A stretch of 64,000 bases of DNA from Streptomyces lydicus (GTDB lineage: Bacteria > Actinomycetota > Actinomycetes > Streptomycetales > Streptomycetaceae): contig NZ_CP017157.1 in the NCBI RefSeq assembly GCF_001729485.1, positions 1,364,001-1,428,000 on the forward strand, written 5' to 3'. Positions 8,195 through 16,547 of this stretch are shown here, piece by piece; the stretch's first letter is position 1, and each line of letters begins with the position of its first letter. Made by a program: the position numbers and the translations under genes. Below the pieces are notes generated by a model. It was not told where the DNA came from. It was given only the letters and a program-made list of their open reading frames with translations, and did no database searches.

Positions 8195-11100
8195 TCAGTC
8201 CGCCGTCGGCCGGTCGCCGCCGGTGACCGCGTACGCCTCCACCGACCACAGTGAGTAGCCGAACCGGGTGGCCCGCTTGTCGCCCTGTACGCGGACGAAG
8301 CGCACGTCCTCGGCGTCCATCCTGACCGCTTCGCGGCCGCCCTTGCCGTCCTGCACCGTGGCGGCCGTGCGCCAGCTGTGGCCGTCCGGCGAGACCTGGA
8401 TGCGGTAAGCGGCCGCGTAGGCGTCCTGCCAGGTCAGCACGACCCGGCCGAGGTGGGTCGGGTGGGCCAGCGCGAACTGGAGCCAGGCGTGGTCGTCGGC
8501 GGGGGAGGACCAGCGGGTCCTCGGGTTGCCGTCGGTGGCCGCGGAGGCCGGGAAGTCGGGGGTCTCGTCACCGGAGGAGGTGGCCACGGTGCCGTGCGCC
8601 AGGTCCTTGCCGCCGGTGCCCGGATAGGTGCGCACGGTCAGCGTCTGCTGCTCGCCGCCGAAGGACACCGGGATCTCGTACGTGCCGGACGCGGCGTCCT
8701 CGGGGACGTCGACCGTGACGCGGACCGTGGCGGTGCCGCCCCGGGGGGCGGTGACCTCCTTCGGCGCGTGCACGGTGAAGCCCTTGGGGGCCTTGACCGT
8801 CAGCTTTTCGCGGACGTCGTGGGGGCGGCGGGAGTAGAGCCGGGCGTCGACCGTCGCGCTGCCGCCCGGCTGCGCGTCCGTCGCCTTGCGGGAGAGTTCC
8901 AGACCGGCCGCGGGGGTGTCCCCGAACCACGGGGTGAGGGCGTGGACGGACGGGGCGTCCGCGCCGTGCGCCCAGGTCAGGCGGACCGCGTCGGCGCTCA
9001 GCCGGGGTGTTTCCGCCTCGGTCCAGCCGGTCGGTGAGAGCGTGTCGAGGCGCCGCCAGCCCTCGCCGGGGACGTGCGCCTCCAGGGAGACGGCGCCCGC
9101 GGACGGGCCCGGGTCGGTCAGCGCGGTCACCGCGGTCAGCGGCCGGGTCCGCTCGAAGGGGACGGTGAGGGAGGCCGCACCGGCTCCCCCCACGGGCCGG
9201 GGCGTCGCCCCGCGGGCCCCGGTCCAGGCGTCCGCCTCGGTCATCGCGCGCTCCAGGAAGGGCGCCAGCACGCCCTTCCCGACCGTCGCCGGGCTCCGGC
9301 CGATCTCCTTGTGCAGCCGCTGCACCGCGCGCTGGGCGGCCCAGGCGGCGTCCCCGTCGCCCTGGGCCTGCGCCGTCAGGGTGTCCACGGCCTGCTCGCC
9401 GGCGCTGCCGTAGCGCGCCAACTGCGCGGCCCAGGGCTGGATTTCGGCGGCCAGGTCGGAGGTGAGGTCGTCCGGGGCTGCGCTCATGGCGCGGAAGGCG
9501 GCGCGCAGCGCCTTGGCGGCCGCGGCGAAGTCCTCGTCCTTGCCGGGGCGGCCGCTGTTGACGGCCGTCTCGCGGGTCTGCCAGAAGCGCTCGACCAGCG
9601 GCTGCAGATAGCCCGATTCGCGGCGGTTGAGCAGCGAGGACGAGGTGTTGCCGGCGAGTGCGCGCAGCGCCGTGCGGGCCCGGGGGTCGCCGCCCGCCAG
9701 GTCGTCGACGGCCGCCTGCCAGGATTCCGCCGGGCGGTAGTCGCGCGGGTTCCACGCGTAGTCGGCGGCGGTGAACAGCGGGATACGGGACGCGAGCGGC
9801 TGCTCCATGGCGTTGGCGAGCAGCGCCGCCGAGCCGGTGGCGACGGCCGGTTCGCGGCCGCGGTAGGGGCCGAGGAAGATCCGGTCCTGGGCGTAGTCGT
9901 TGACGGGGTAGTTGTCCATGGTGACCAGCGGGTGGCCGAACGCCTGGCGGGCGGTGGACAGTTCGGTGCCGGTGATGGTCCGCGGGACCACCCCGACGCC
10001 GGTCCAGGCCACCTCGACCCGCTCGCCGAGCGCCTCGGCGAGCGCGCTGCGGTATGCCGTGGCGCCGTCCTGGTAGTACTCCGTCGGCATCAGCGACAGC
10101 GGCCCGGCGTCCGGGTGCCGCGTCCGCAGGTGGTCGGCGAGCGCGTTGGCGATCCGTGCCTGCGCCCGGGCCGCGGCCCGCGGGCCGGTGCCGAAGGCGT
10201 CCTTGTCGTCGTCGCAGTGCCACTCGTCGTAGCTGACGTCCTGGAACTGGAGCTGGAAGGAGCGCACCCCCAGCGCCCACATGGCGTCCACCTTGCGTCG
10301 CAGCGCCCGCAGGTCCTCCTCGGACGAGAAGCACAGGCTCTGCCCGGGTGCCACGGCCCAGCCCAGGGTGACGTGGTTGGCGCGGGCCCGCTCGGCCAGC
10401 GCCCGGAAGTCGGCGCGCTGCGCGGCCGGGTAGGGGTCCCGCCACCGCGCCTGGCGGTAGGGGTCGTCGCCCGGTGCGTACAGATAGCGGTTCTGCTTGG
10501 TGCGGCCCATGAAGTCCAGCTGGGCGAGCCGCTGCGCCCGGCTCCACGGCTGCCCGTAGAAGCCCTCGGCGGTGCCGCGCACCGCCGTGCCGGGCCAGTC
10601 CCGTACGGTCACCGACGGCAGCTGGCGGCCCGCCCTTCTCCCGTCGCCGCCACGGTCGTCCTGGCTGCGGGAGGGTTCGTCCTGGCCGGTCCCGTCGGTG
10701 ACCAGTTGCCGCAGGGTCTGCGCGGCGTGGAAGAGGCCGTCCGGGCCCACGCCGGCCAGGGCGACGGTGTCCCGGCCGGCGAGCCGGCCCACGGCCAGCC
10801 GGTAGCCGCCGGACGGCAGGTCCCCGCGGGCCGGTGCGCGCAGCGCGCGCAGCGCGTCCTCGGCCCGGGTGCCGCCGACGAGGAACACCGGGCCGCCGGC
10901 GGGCAGCCGGTCGCCGGAAGCCGGCTCCCGGACGGTGCGCACGCCGGCGTCGCGCAGCAGTCCGCGCAGTACGTCGAGCGCGTAGGGGTCGGTGTCCGGG
11001 GCCGCCACCAGGACGGCCTCCCGGCGCAGCGGGACGGCGCCGCCGAGTTCCTGCAGTGACTGGGGGCGCGGCCAGACGGCGGGCACCCGGCCCGCGTCGG

Positions 11101-11308
11101 CCGACCGGTCGGTGCCGTCCGGCCTGCCGGGGCCGCCGACGGCAGGGTCGGCGGGTGCCGCCTGGGCGCTGGGCACTCCGCCCAGCAGGCTCCCGATGAC
11201 CGCGGCGGCCAGCGCGGTGGTCCCCGCCACCCGCGCACGGGCGCCCGCCCCGACCGCCCTGCCGCTCCTACCGATTCTTCCGACGCCCCACACGCCCCGG
11301 CCTCGCAC
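8195..11308 (-). CDS. Secreted GH84 beta-N-acetylglucosaminidase with C-terminal F5/8-type domain
   Basis: About 1037 aa from GTG 11308, chosen for GAGGAG upstream and because a clean signal peptide follows (basic start, LAAAVIGSLLGGV core, AQA-A cleavage). Domains in order: a GH20-like N-terminal domain, the GH84 barrel beginning RGTAEGFYGQPWS, a helical region, an NPCBM/NEW3-like beta domain (VKAPKGFTVHAPKEV), and a discoidin-like domain (DGNPRTRWSS ... LGRVVLTWQD). GH84 enzymes remove terminal GlcNAc from glycans by substrate assistance. The catalytic Asp-Asp pair reads Gln-Asp here (LQFQDVSYDEW): the first Asp is replaced and the general-acid Asp kept. It may act on host or fungal glycans or mucins outside the cell. 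It is divergent from the malQ unit. Confidence 0.87.
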   Translation of the reverse strand: MRGRGVWGVGRIGRSGRAVGAGARARVAGTTALAAAVIGSLLGGVPSAQAAPADPAVGGPGRPDGTDRSADAGRVPAVWPRPQSLQELGGAVPLRREAVLVAAPDTDPYALDVLRGLLRDAGVRTVREPASGDRLPAGGPVFLVGGTRAEDALRALRAPARGDLPSGGYRLAVGRLAGRDTVALAGVGPDGLFHAAQTLRQLVTDGTGQDEPSRSQDDRGGDGRRAGRQLPSVTVRDWPGTAVRGTAEGFYGQPWSRAQRLAQLDFMGRTKQNRYLYAPGDDPYRQARWRDPYPAAQRADFRALAERARANHVTLGWAVAPGQSLCFSSEEDLRALRRKVDAMWALGVRSFQLQFQDVSYDEWHCDDDKDAFGTGPRAAARAQARIANALADHLRTRHPDAGPLSLMPTEYYQDGATAYRSALAEALGERVEVAWTGVGVVPRTITGTELSTARQAFGHPLVTMDNYPVNDYAQDRIFLGPYRGREPAVATGSAALLANAMEQPLASRIPLFTAADYAWNPRDYRPAESWQAAVDDLAGGDPRARTALRALAGNTSSSLLNRRESGYLQPLVERFWQTRETAVNSGRPGKDEDFAAAAKALRAAFRAMSAAPDDLTSDLAAEIQPWAAQLARYGSAGEQAVDTLTAQAQGDGDAAWAAQRAVQRLHKEIGRSPATVGKGVLAPFLERAMTEADAWTGARGATPRPVGGAGAASLTVPFERTRPLTAVTALTDPGPSAGAVSLEAHVPGEGWRRLDTLSPTGWTEAETPRLSADAVRLTWAHGADAPSVHALTPWFGDTPAAGLELSRKATDAQPGGSATVDARLYSRRPHDVREKLTVKAPKGFTVHAPKEVTAPRGGTATVRVTVDVPEDAASGTYEIPVSFGGEQQTLTVRTYPGTGGKDLAHGTVATSSGDETPDFPASAATDGNPRTRWSSPADDHAWLQFALAHPTHLGRVVLTWQDAYAAAYRIQVSPDGHSWRTAATVQDGKGGREAVRMDAEDVRFVRVQGDKRATRFGYSLWSVEAYAVTGGDRPTAD

Positions 11309-11717
11309 GGCTGCTCCTCGTTCCCCGTCCAGCTGCCCGCCGGTTTCCCGCCGGCACCCCGATGTCCCCTGATTCCCCGGTTTCCCGCCGATGTCCGTTC
11401 GGACAGACCTTCGGCGGTGAGCCCACCATTGTGGCGGTGAGGGTGTCAACCGGGCGATACCGGGGGCCTCGGTGGGCCCCGTATGGGCGGGTTCCGGCCG
11501 GTACTCCGGGGGCGTGCGCGGGAGCCGCCGGGCCGCAGAACTTCCGTCGCGAGGCCCGCCCGCGCCGCGTTCTTCGCGCCTTCCGGCGCTCCGTGCAGTG
11601 AAATCGCCCGCGTGCGGGATAATGTGACCTGAGTCACGTTTCGTGAGCAGTTAAGTCTGCGATCGTGTCGAGTGGGTAGGGCCCACGTGTCCCATCACCG
11701 ATGAACGGGAGGCCCTC
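11309..11717. other. 409-nt divergent intergenic region
   Basis: Separates the GH84 gene (leftward) from the small protein/malQ unit (rightward). It holds a -10-like TAATGT at 11620-11625 and a Crp-type dyad at 11623-11638. The stretch 11450-11600 is very GC-rich, and I see no convincing gene in it. Confidence 0.6.
11623..11638. promoter_or_regulatory. Crp-type dyad upstream of the malQ unit
   Basis: TGTGA-N6-TCACG matches the cAMP-receptor-protein style TGTGA-N6-TCACA, and also GTG-N6-GNCAC, which I recall as the Streptomyces Crp motif. It starts 95 nt before the first gene of the unit and overlaps a TAATGT hexamer. Confidence 0.45.
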
Positions 11718-11987
11718 GTGGCCGCATCCGCTCAGCTTCTCCTCGACGCTCTGTCCTCCAAACCGGGAGGTACGACGGTGGAGCGCAATCCGTACGACGG
11801 GGTCTCCGACCCCGATTCCGGCCTGGACGGCTCCGGGTCCTTCAGCTTCGTCGAGCCGCCCCTGACCAGCGAGCCCCCGCTCGCCGACGCCGCCCCGCTG
11901 ACCAGCGAGGTCCCGATCGCCGCCGAGCTGCCGCTGACCAGCGAGCCGACAGCCGCCGGCCTGGGCACGGAGTCCATGGAGGTCTGA
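11718..11987 (+). CDS. Small acidic protein with three 12-residue repeats
   Basis: 89 aa from GTG 11718 (CGGGAGG 5 nt upstream); a second in-frame GTG at 11779 also has GGGAGG. I do not recognise the family. PLTSE recurs at residues 48-52, 60-64 and 72-76, an exact 12-residue period, and the DNA word CTGACCAGCGAG recurs every 36 nt (11862, 11898, 11934). The protein is rich in Pro, Ser, Glu and Asp, has no membrane segment or cysteine, and is probably disordered. It ends six bases before the malQ start codon, and its last codons supply GGAGG, so the two look translationally coupled. The function is unknown; a MalQ partner or a processed peptide precursor are possibilities without direct support. 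Confidence 0.6.
   Translation: MAASAQLLLDALSSKPGGTTVERNPYDGVSDPDSGLDGSGSFSFVEPPLTSEPPLADAAPLTSEVPIAAELPLTSEPTAAGLGTESMEV
11862..11945 (+). repeat. Coding tandem repeat, 36-nt period
   Basis: CTGACCAGCGAG is repeated exactly at 11862-11873, 11898-11909 and 11934-11945. The intervening bases diverge but keep the reading frame, giving three PLTSE-headed 12-residue units. Confidence 0.8.
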
Positions 11988-11993
11988 GGGCCG

Positions 11994-14159
11994 ATGGGCC
12001 GCGCGCGGCTTGCCCGGTTGCACGGCATCGCGACGTCGTACGATCCCGCACCGGGCACACGTGTCCAGATCGCCGACGACACCGTCGTCGCCGTGCTCGC
12101 CGCCCTGGGCGTCGACGCCTCGACCCCGCACGCCGTCCGCACCGCACTGGCCGCGTACGAGGACGGCCCTGCCCGGGCCCTGCTGCCGCGCACCGTCGTC
12201 GCCCGCCCGGGCCGGCCCCCCGACCTCCCGGAGCTCCCCGAGGGCACCGCCCTGCGGGTGGAGACCGAGGACGGGGAGGCCGACGAGCAGGTCCTCCAGG
12301 GCCCCGCGGCGCCCGCCGCCGCGGCGCTCGCGCGGCTGCTGCCGCCCGGCGTGCACGTCCTGCACGCCAAGGCCCCCGACGGGCGGTCCGCCCGCGCCCC
12401 GCTGATCGTCGCCCCCGACCGGGTGCCCGCACCGCCCGGCCGCAGCCACGGCTTCCTGGTGCAGCTCTACTCCCTGCTGTCCCGGCAGTCCTGGGGCATG
12501 GGCGACCTCGGGGACCTCGCCGACCTCGCCGCTTGGTCCGGGCGCGCCCTGGGCACCGGCTTCGTCCAGCTCAACCCGCTGCACGCGGCCGTCCCCGGCC
12601 CGCCGACCGACCCGTCCCCCTACCGCCCCTCCTCGCGCCGCTTCCCCGACCCGGTCCACCTGCGCATCGAGCAGATCCCGGAGTACGTCCAGCTGGCCGG
12701 CGCCGACCGCTTACGGGCCGACGAGCTGGCCGCCCGGGCCCGTGCGCTGCGCGGCGAGGTGCTCGAAGCGGGCGCGCTGATCGACCGGGACGCCGTGTGG
12801 GCGCTGAAGCGCGAGGCCCTGGAGCTGCTCGTCGCGGTCCCGCTCAGCCCGGGCCGGCGGGCCGCGTACTGCGACTTCCTCGCCGAGCAGGGCCAGGCCC
12901 TGGAGGACCACGCCACCTGGTACGCGATCGCCGAACGGCACGGCCCGGACTGGCGCCGCTGGCCCGCCGGGCTGCGCTCCCCGCGGTCCGCGGACACCGC
13001 CCGGCTGCGGCCGCGGCTGAGCGACCGGATCGACTTCCACTGCCGGCTCGCCTGGTTCACCGACCAGCAGCTGGCCGCCGCGCAGCGCGCCGCCCGGGAC
13101 GCCGGGATGGCCGTCGGGCTGGTCCACGACCTGGCCGTCGGCGTCCACCCCTCCGGTGCCGACACCTGGGCCCAGCAGGACGCCTTCGCCGCCGGCATGT
13201 CCATCGGCGCCCCGCCCGACGCCTTCAACGCCCGCGGCCAGGACTGGGGCCTGCCGCCCTGGCGCCCGGACGCGCTGGCCGCCGCGGGCTACACCCCGTA
13301 CCGGGAGCTGCTGCGCGGGCTGCTGCGGCACGCCGGCGCACTGCGCATCGACCATGTGATGGGCCTGTTCCGGCTGTGGTGGGTCCCGGAGGGCCGGCCG
13401 CCGACGGAGGGCGCCTACGTCCGCTACGACGGCGAGGCGATGCTCTCGGTGCTCGCCCTGGAGGCGGACCGGGCCGGCGCCGCGGTCATCGGCGAGGACC
13501 TGGGCACCGTGGAGCCGGGGGTGCGCGAGGCGCTCGCGGAGCGGGGCGTGCTGGGCACCTCGGTGCTGTGGTTCGAGCGGGACTACGGCGGCGGACCGGG
13601 GGCCGCGGGGGACGGGGCGGACCCGGCCGGTGACGTTCCCGGGGCCGCGGCCGCGGCGGACGGCCGGGAAGCTCCCGCGCAGGCCCGGATTCTCGCCCCG
13701 GAGGAGTGGCGCGGCGACTGTCTGGCCACCGTCACCACCCACGACCTGCCCTCCACCGCCGCCCGGCTGACCGGCGAGGACGTCGCGTTGCGGGCCCGGC
13801 TCGGGCTGCTCGCCGGGCCGGCTGAACGTGAACGGTCCCGCGCCCGGTGCGAACTCGCCGAATGGCTGGGGGAGTTGACGCGGCGCGGGCTGCTGCCGGA
13901 GGGCCCGGGCGACGAGGAGGCGGCGGTCAGAGCGGTGCACCGTTTTCTGCTGCGGACCCCGGCGCGGATGGTCGGCGTCTGGTTGCCCGACGCCGTGGGG
14001 GACCGTCGCCCGCAGAACCTCCCCGGGACATGGGATGAATACCCCAACTGGCGGCTTCCGATCGCCGGGCCGGACGGGCGCCCGCAGACCCTCGAAGAGC
14101 TGGCCGCCTCGCCCCGATTGCACGCACTGATGCGGGAATTGGGCGACCAGAGCCGCTGA
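11994..14159 (+). CDS. malQ: 4-alpha-glucanotransferase (amylomaltase)
   Basis: 721 aa, typical of actinobacterial MalQ, which has an extra N-terminal beta-sandwich domain before the GH77 barrel. GH77 signatures: SRQSWGMGDLGDL, QLNPLHA, SPYRPSSRRF, the nucleophile Asp in LRIDHVMGL, the acid/base Glu in VIGEDLGTVEP, and the third Asp in TTHDLPSTAARL. It transfers maltosyl units between alpha-1,4-glucans in the cytoplasm during maltodextrin and glycogen turnover. Codon 240 (12711-12713) is TTA, the only in-frame TTA I found in the genes of this window. In Streptomyces such codons are read by the bldA tRNA, so translation may depend on development. It is coupled to the small repeat protein upstream. 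Confidence 0.92.
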   Translation: MGRARLARLHGIATSYDPAPGTRVQIADDTVVAVLAALGVDASTPHAVRTALAAYEDGPARALLPRTVVARPGRPPDLPELPEGTALRVETEDGEADEQVLQGPAAPAAAALARLLPPGVHVLHAKAPDGRSARAPLIVAPDRVPAPPGRSHGFLVQLYSLLSRQSWGMGDLGDLADLAAWSGRALGTGFVQLNPLHAAVPGPPTDPSPYRPSSRRFPDPVHLRIEQIPEYVQLAGADRLRADELAARARALRGEVLEAGALIDRDAVWALKREALELLVAVPLSPGRRAAYCDFLAEQGQALEDHATWYAIAERHGPDWRRWPAGLRSPRSADTARLRPRLSDRIDFHCRLAWFTDQQLAAAQRAARDAGMAVGLVHDLAVGVHPSGADTWAQQDAFAAGMSIGAPPDAFNARGQDWGLPPWRPDALAAAGYTPYRELLRGLLRHAGALRIDHVMGLFRLWWVPEGRPPTEGAYVRYDGEAMLSVLALEADRAGAAVIGEDLGTVEPGVREALAERGVLGTSVLWFERDYGGGPGAAGDGADPAGDVPGAAAAADGREAPAQARILAPEEWRGDCLATVTTHDLPSTAARLTGEDVALRARLGLLAGPAERERSRARCELAEWLGELTRRGLLPEGPGDEEAAVRAVHRFLLRTPARMVGVWLPDAVGDRRPQNLPGTWDEYPNWRLPIAGPDGRPQTLEELAASPRLHALMRELGDQSR

Positions 14160-14300
14160 GCTGGCCTTCGCTCCGGTCCCCGCCGGCGCCCTTCCGGTAT
14201 GCCGCGCCGTCCGGCACCATGCCCTGGACGCCATCCAGACATCCGACCATTCGAGCGGGCTGTCCTGCGCTCGTCATGGTTCGGCGAGGTGGAGGGAACC

Positions 14301-15965
14301 ATGGCACTCCGCAGCACCCGGCGGGCCCTGTGCGCGCTCGCGCTCACCGCGGCCGCCGCGCTCGTCCCCGCCCAGAGCTCCCTGGCCCGGTCGTCCCCGG
14401 CCGCCGGCCCCTGCACGGGCCCGGTGCGCCCCGCGTCCCAGATGACGGTCGAGCCCTGCGACACCCCGGAACGCGTCATCGCCAAGGCCGCGCACACCGT
14501 CCCCACCAAGGGCCAACTCGCCTGGCAGCAGCGGGAGGTCACCGCCTTCACGCACTACGGCATGAACACCTTCACGAACCGGGAGTGGGGCTCGGGCGCC
14601 GAGGACGAGAAGCTGTTCGCGCCGTCCCGCATCGACGTCGACCAGTGGATGCGGGCCTACAAGGCGGCCGGTGCCGAGCAGGTGATGCTCACCGCCAAGC
14701 ACCACGACGGGTTCGTGCTCTATCCGAGCCGCTACACCCCGCACTCGGTCGCGGCCGCCCCCAGCCGGCCCGATGTCGTCGGCGCGTACGTCCGGGCCGC
14801 CCGCCGGGCCGGGTTGAAGGTCGGCGTCTACCTCTCGCCGTCCGACGGCGCCGAGCTCCCGCACGCCTGGCACGCCCGCTGGGTCGCGGAGATCCGCAAG
14901 AAGCAGCAGGAGGGCCGGCCGCTCAGCCTGCCCGAACGGGTCGCCCTGGAGGACGGCGACCACGCCCCGCGCGGCCTGGGCCGGTTCGGCAACGGCAGCA
15001 AGGTCACCGAGCGCACCGTCCCCACCCTCGTCCCCGGCGACGACCGCGCCGCCGCGGTCCGCAGCGGCCGGCTGCCGACCTTCCACGTCCGGGCGGACGA
15101 CTACGACGCCTACTACCTCAACCAGGTCTACGAGCTGTTCACCCGGTACGGCCCGCTCGACGAGCTGTGGCTGGACGGCGCGAACCCCTGGTCGGACTCC
15201 GGCATCACCCAGGAGTACGACGTCGCCGAGTGGTTCCGGCTGATCCACCGGCTCTCCCCGGACACCGTGGTCTTCGCCGGACCGCAGGGCGCCCGCTGGG
15301 TCGGCAACGAGAACGGCACCGCCCGCGAGACGGAGTGGAGCGTCACCCCGTCCGCGCGGGACCCCTGGACGGTGCCGGCCGGCGGCCTGCCCAACGACTC
15401 CACCGACCCCGACATCGGCTCCCGCGCCAAGCTCCTCGCGCCCACCACCAGGTACCTCCAGTGGTACCCCGCCGAGGCCGATGTCTCGCTGCGCCCCGGC
15501 TGGTTCCACCACCCCGGCGAGCGGCCCAGGACACCGGCGCAACTGACGGACCTGTACGAGAAGAGCGTGGGCCGCAACGCCTCGCTGCTGCTGAACGTCC
15601 CGCCCGCCAGGGACGGCCGGATCGCCGCCGAGGACGTCGCCTCGCTCACCGCCTTCGGCACGGCCGTACGCGCCATGTACGGCACGGACCTGCGGAAGGC
15701 CGGCCCCGGGCCGTGGACCTTCGACCGGATCGGGCTCGGCGAGGACATCCGCCACGGGCAGCGGGTCGAGCGCTTCGAGGTGGCGGCGCGGACCGGTGGG
15801 ACGTGGACGACGCTCGCGCGCGGCACCACCATCGGGCACCGGCGGATCCTCGCGCTGCCCGCCCCGGTGACCGCGGACGCGGTGCGGGTCACCGTCCGGG
15901 AGGCGCGCGGCCGGACGTATCTGACGCCGGTCACGCTGCACCGCAGCCGGGGCGCGGGGGGCTGA
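14301..15965 (+). CDS. Secreted GH29 alpha-L-fucosidase
   Basis: 554 aa from ATG 14301, with GGAGGG 4 nt upstream. The signal peptide (RSTRRALCALALTAAAALV) contains an Arg pair, so either Sec or Tat export is possible. The GH29 catalytic domain shows FTHYGMNTFTNREWG, LTAKHHDGF (substrate-binding His pair) and LDELWLDGANP, where the Asp is the nucleophile. A short C-terminal beta region follows (YLTPVTLH). It should release terminal alpha-fucose from glycans outside the cell. It is probably a separate unit from malQ, since 141 nt lie between them and a weak dyad CTGGA-N5-TCCAG sits at 14224-14238. The family is sure; linkage specificity cannot be read from the sequence. Confidence 0.88.
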   Translation: MALRSTRRALCALALTAAAALVPAQSSLARSSPAAGPCTGPVRPASQMTVEPCDTPERVIAKAAHTVPTKGQLAWQQREVTAFTHYGMNTFTNREWGSGAEDEKLFAPSRIDVDQWMRAYKAAGAEQVMLTAKHHDGFVLYPSRYTPHSVAAAPSRPDVVGAYVRAARRAGLKVGVYLSPSDGAELPHAWHARWVAEIRKKQQEGRPLSLPERVALEDGDHAPRGLGRFGNGSKVTERTVPTLVPGDDRAAAVRSGRLPTFHVRADDYDAYYLNQVYELFTRYGPLDELWLDGANPWSDSGITQEYDVAEWFRLIHRLSPDTVVFAGPQGARWVGNENGTARETEWSVTPSARDPWTVPAGGLPNDSTDPDIGSRAKLLAPTTRYLQWYPAEADVSLRPGWFHHPGERPRTPAQLTDLYEKSVGRNASLLLNVPPARDGRIAAEDVASLTAFGTAVRAMYGTDLRKAGPGPWTFDRIGLGEDIRHGQRVERFEVAARTGGTWTTLARGTTIGHRRILALPAPVTADAVRVTVREARGRTYLTPVTLHRSRGAGG

Positions 15966-16012
15966 GGCGACCGTTGCGCCACCCCGGGCGCGCGGGGCGG
16001 CGGGGCGTCCGA

Positions 16013-16018
16013 TACGTT
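16013..16018 (+). promoter_or_regulatory. -10 box TACGTT of a leaderless gene
   Basis: TACGTT is followed by six bases and then the GTG at 16025, with no ribosome-binding site. This is the TANNNT-N6/7-start arrangement of actinobacterial leaderless genes. Confidence 0.5.
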
Positions 16019-16024
16019 GACTTC

Positions 16025-16273
16025 GTGAGCAACAAGGTCAATAAGAATGTCCTGCGCGCCGGAACCATCACCGCCGGCACCGCGCTGATGCTGCTGATGT
16101 CGTCCCCCGCGTTTGCGCTCACCCGCGACGATGGTGACGACCCGGGTCCGGGCCTGAGCGTGATCCAGACGCTCGGCCTCTACGTCGCCGCCCCCATCGT
16201 GCTCTTCCTGGTCATCGCCGGGCTCGTCGTGCTGAGCGACAAGTCCCGCAAGCAGACCAAGTCCCAGGGCTGA
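16025..16273 (+). CDS. Small exported/membrane protein
   Basis: 82 aa from GTG 16025. Two hydrophobic stretches are visible: a signal-like one (AGTITAGTALMLLMSSPAFA) and a C-terminal span (LYVAAPIVLFLVIAGLVVL) followed by a basic tail. The short linker is acidic (RDDGDDPGPG). If the first is cleaved, this is a tiny type I membrane protein with its tail inside. The start appears leaderless. It ends just before a strong terminator. I do not know its function; similar small proteins are common in Streptomyces. Confidence 0.7.
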   Translation: MSNKVNKNVLRAGTITAGTALMLLMSSPAFALTRDDGDDPGPGLSVIQTLGLYVAAPIVLFLVIAGLVVLSDKSRKQTKSQG

Positions 16274-16331
16274 GTCCACGGGCCGGGTCCCCGCCGGGAC
16301 GCCGGTCCGCACCGGACTCCGGTGACGCCGC

Positions 16332-16369
16332 AAGGGCGCCCCACGGTTACAAGACCGTGTGGCGCCCTT
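16332..16369. terminator. Hairpin terminator
   Basis: Arms 16332-16347 and 16354-16369 (15 of 16 bp paired), loop TACAAG, right arm ending in CCCTTT followed by GTC. Downstream of the small membrane protein and before the desaturase promoter. Confidence 0.8.
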
Positions 16370-16469
16370 TGTCATACCCGGCTATTTCCGCAGGTGAAAA
16401 ACGGGTTGCGAGGTGGCTATCGCGCGATTTTCGGCCGTTTTGAGCCGGGGGAGGGTTTAACCGTTCCTA

Positions 16470-16523
16470 ACCTACGATGACGTAACCTACGGGGCCGTAG
16501 GTCAAACCTACGACCCCGTAGGT
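16470..16523. promoter_or_regulatory. Nested palindromic operator before the desaturase gene
   Basis: Two palindromes of the same type lie in tandem: ACCTAC-N6-GTAGGT at 16485-16502 and ACCTACG-N4-CGTAGGT at 16506-16523. Their centres are 21 bp apart, i.e. on the same DNA face. A degenerate third copy, ACCTACG-N4-CGTA, sits at 16470-16484. The whole block is itself close to an inverted repeat (ACGATGAC near 16474 mirrored by GTCATCGT near 16522). It ends 24 nt before the desaturase start, and a TACGAT within it could be the -10. The layout suits a TetR-type lipid regulator binding as two dimers; no such gene is adjacent. Confidence 0.65.
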
Positions 16524-16547
16524 CATCGTCCCCCCAGGAGTTCCCCC

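Noticed and set aside
14224..14238. CTGGA-N5-TCCAG dyad before the fucosidase gene
   Set aside because: Only 5-bp arms in GC-rich DNA; expected by chance at this frequency.
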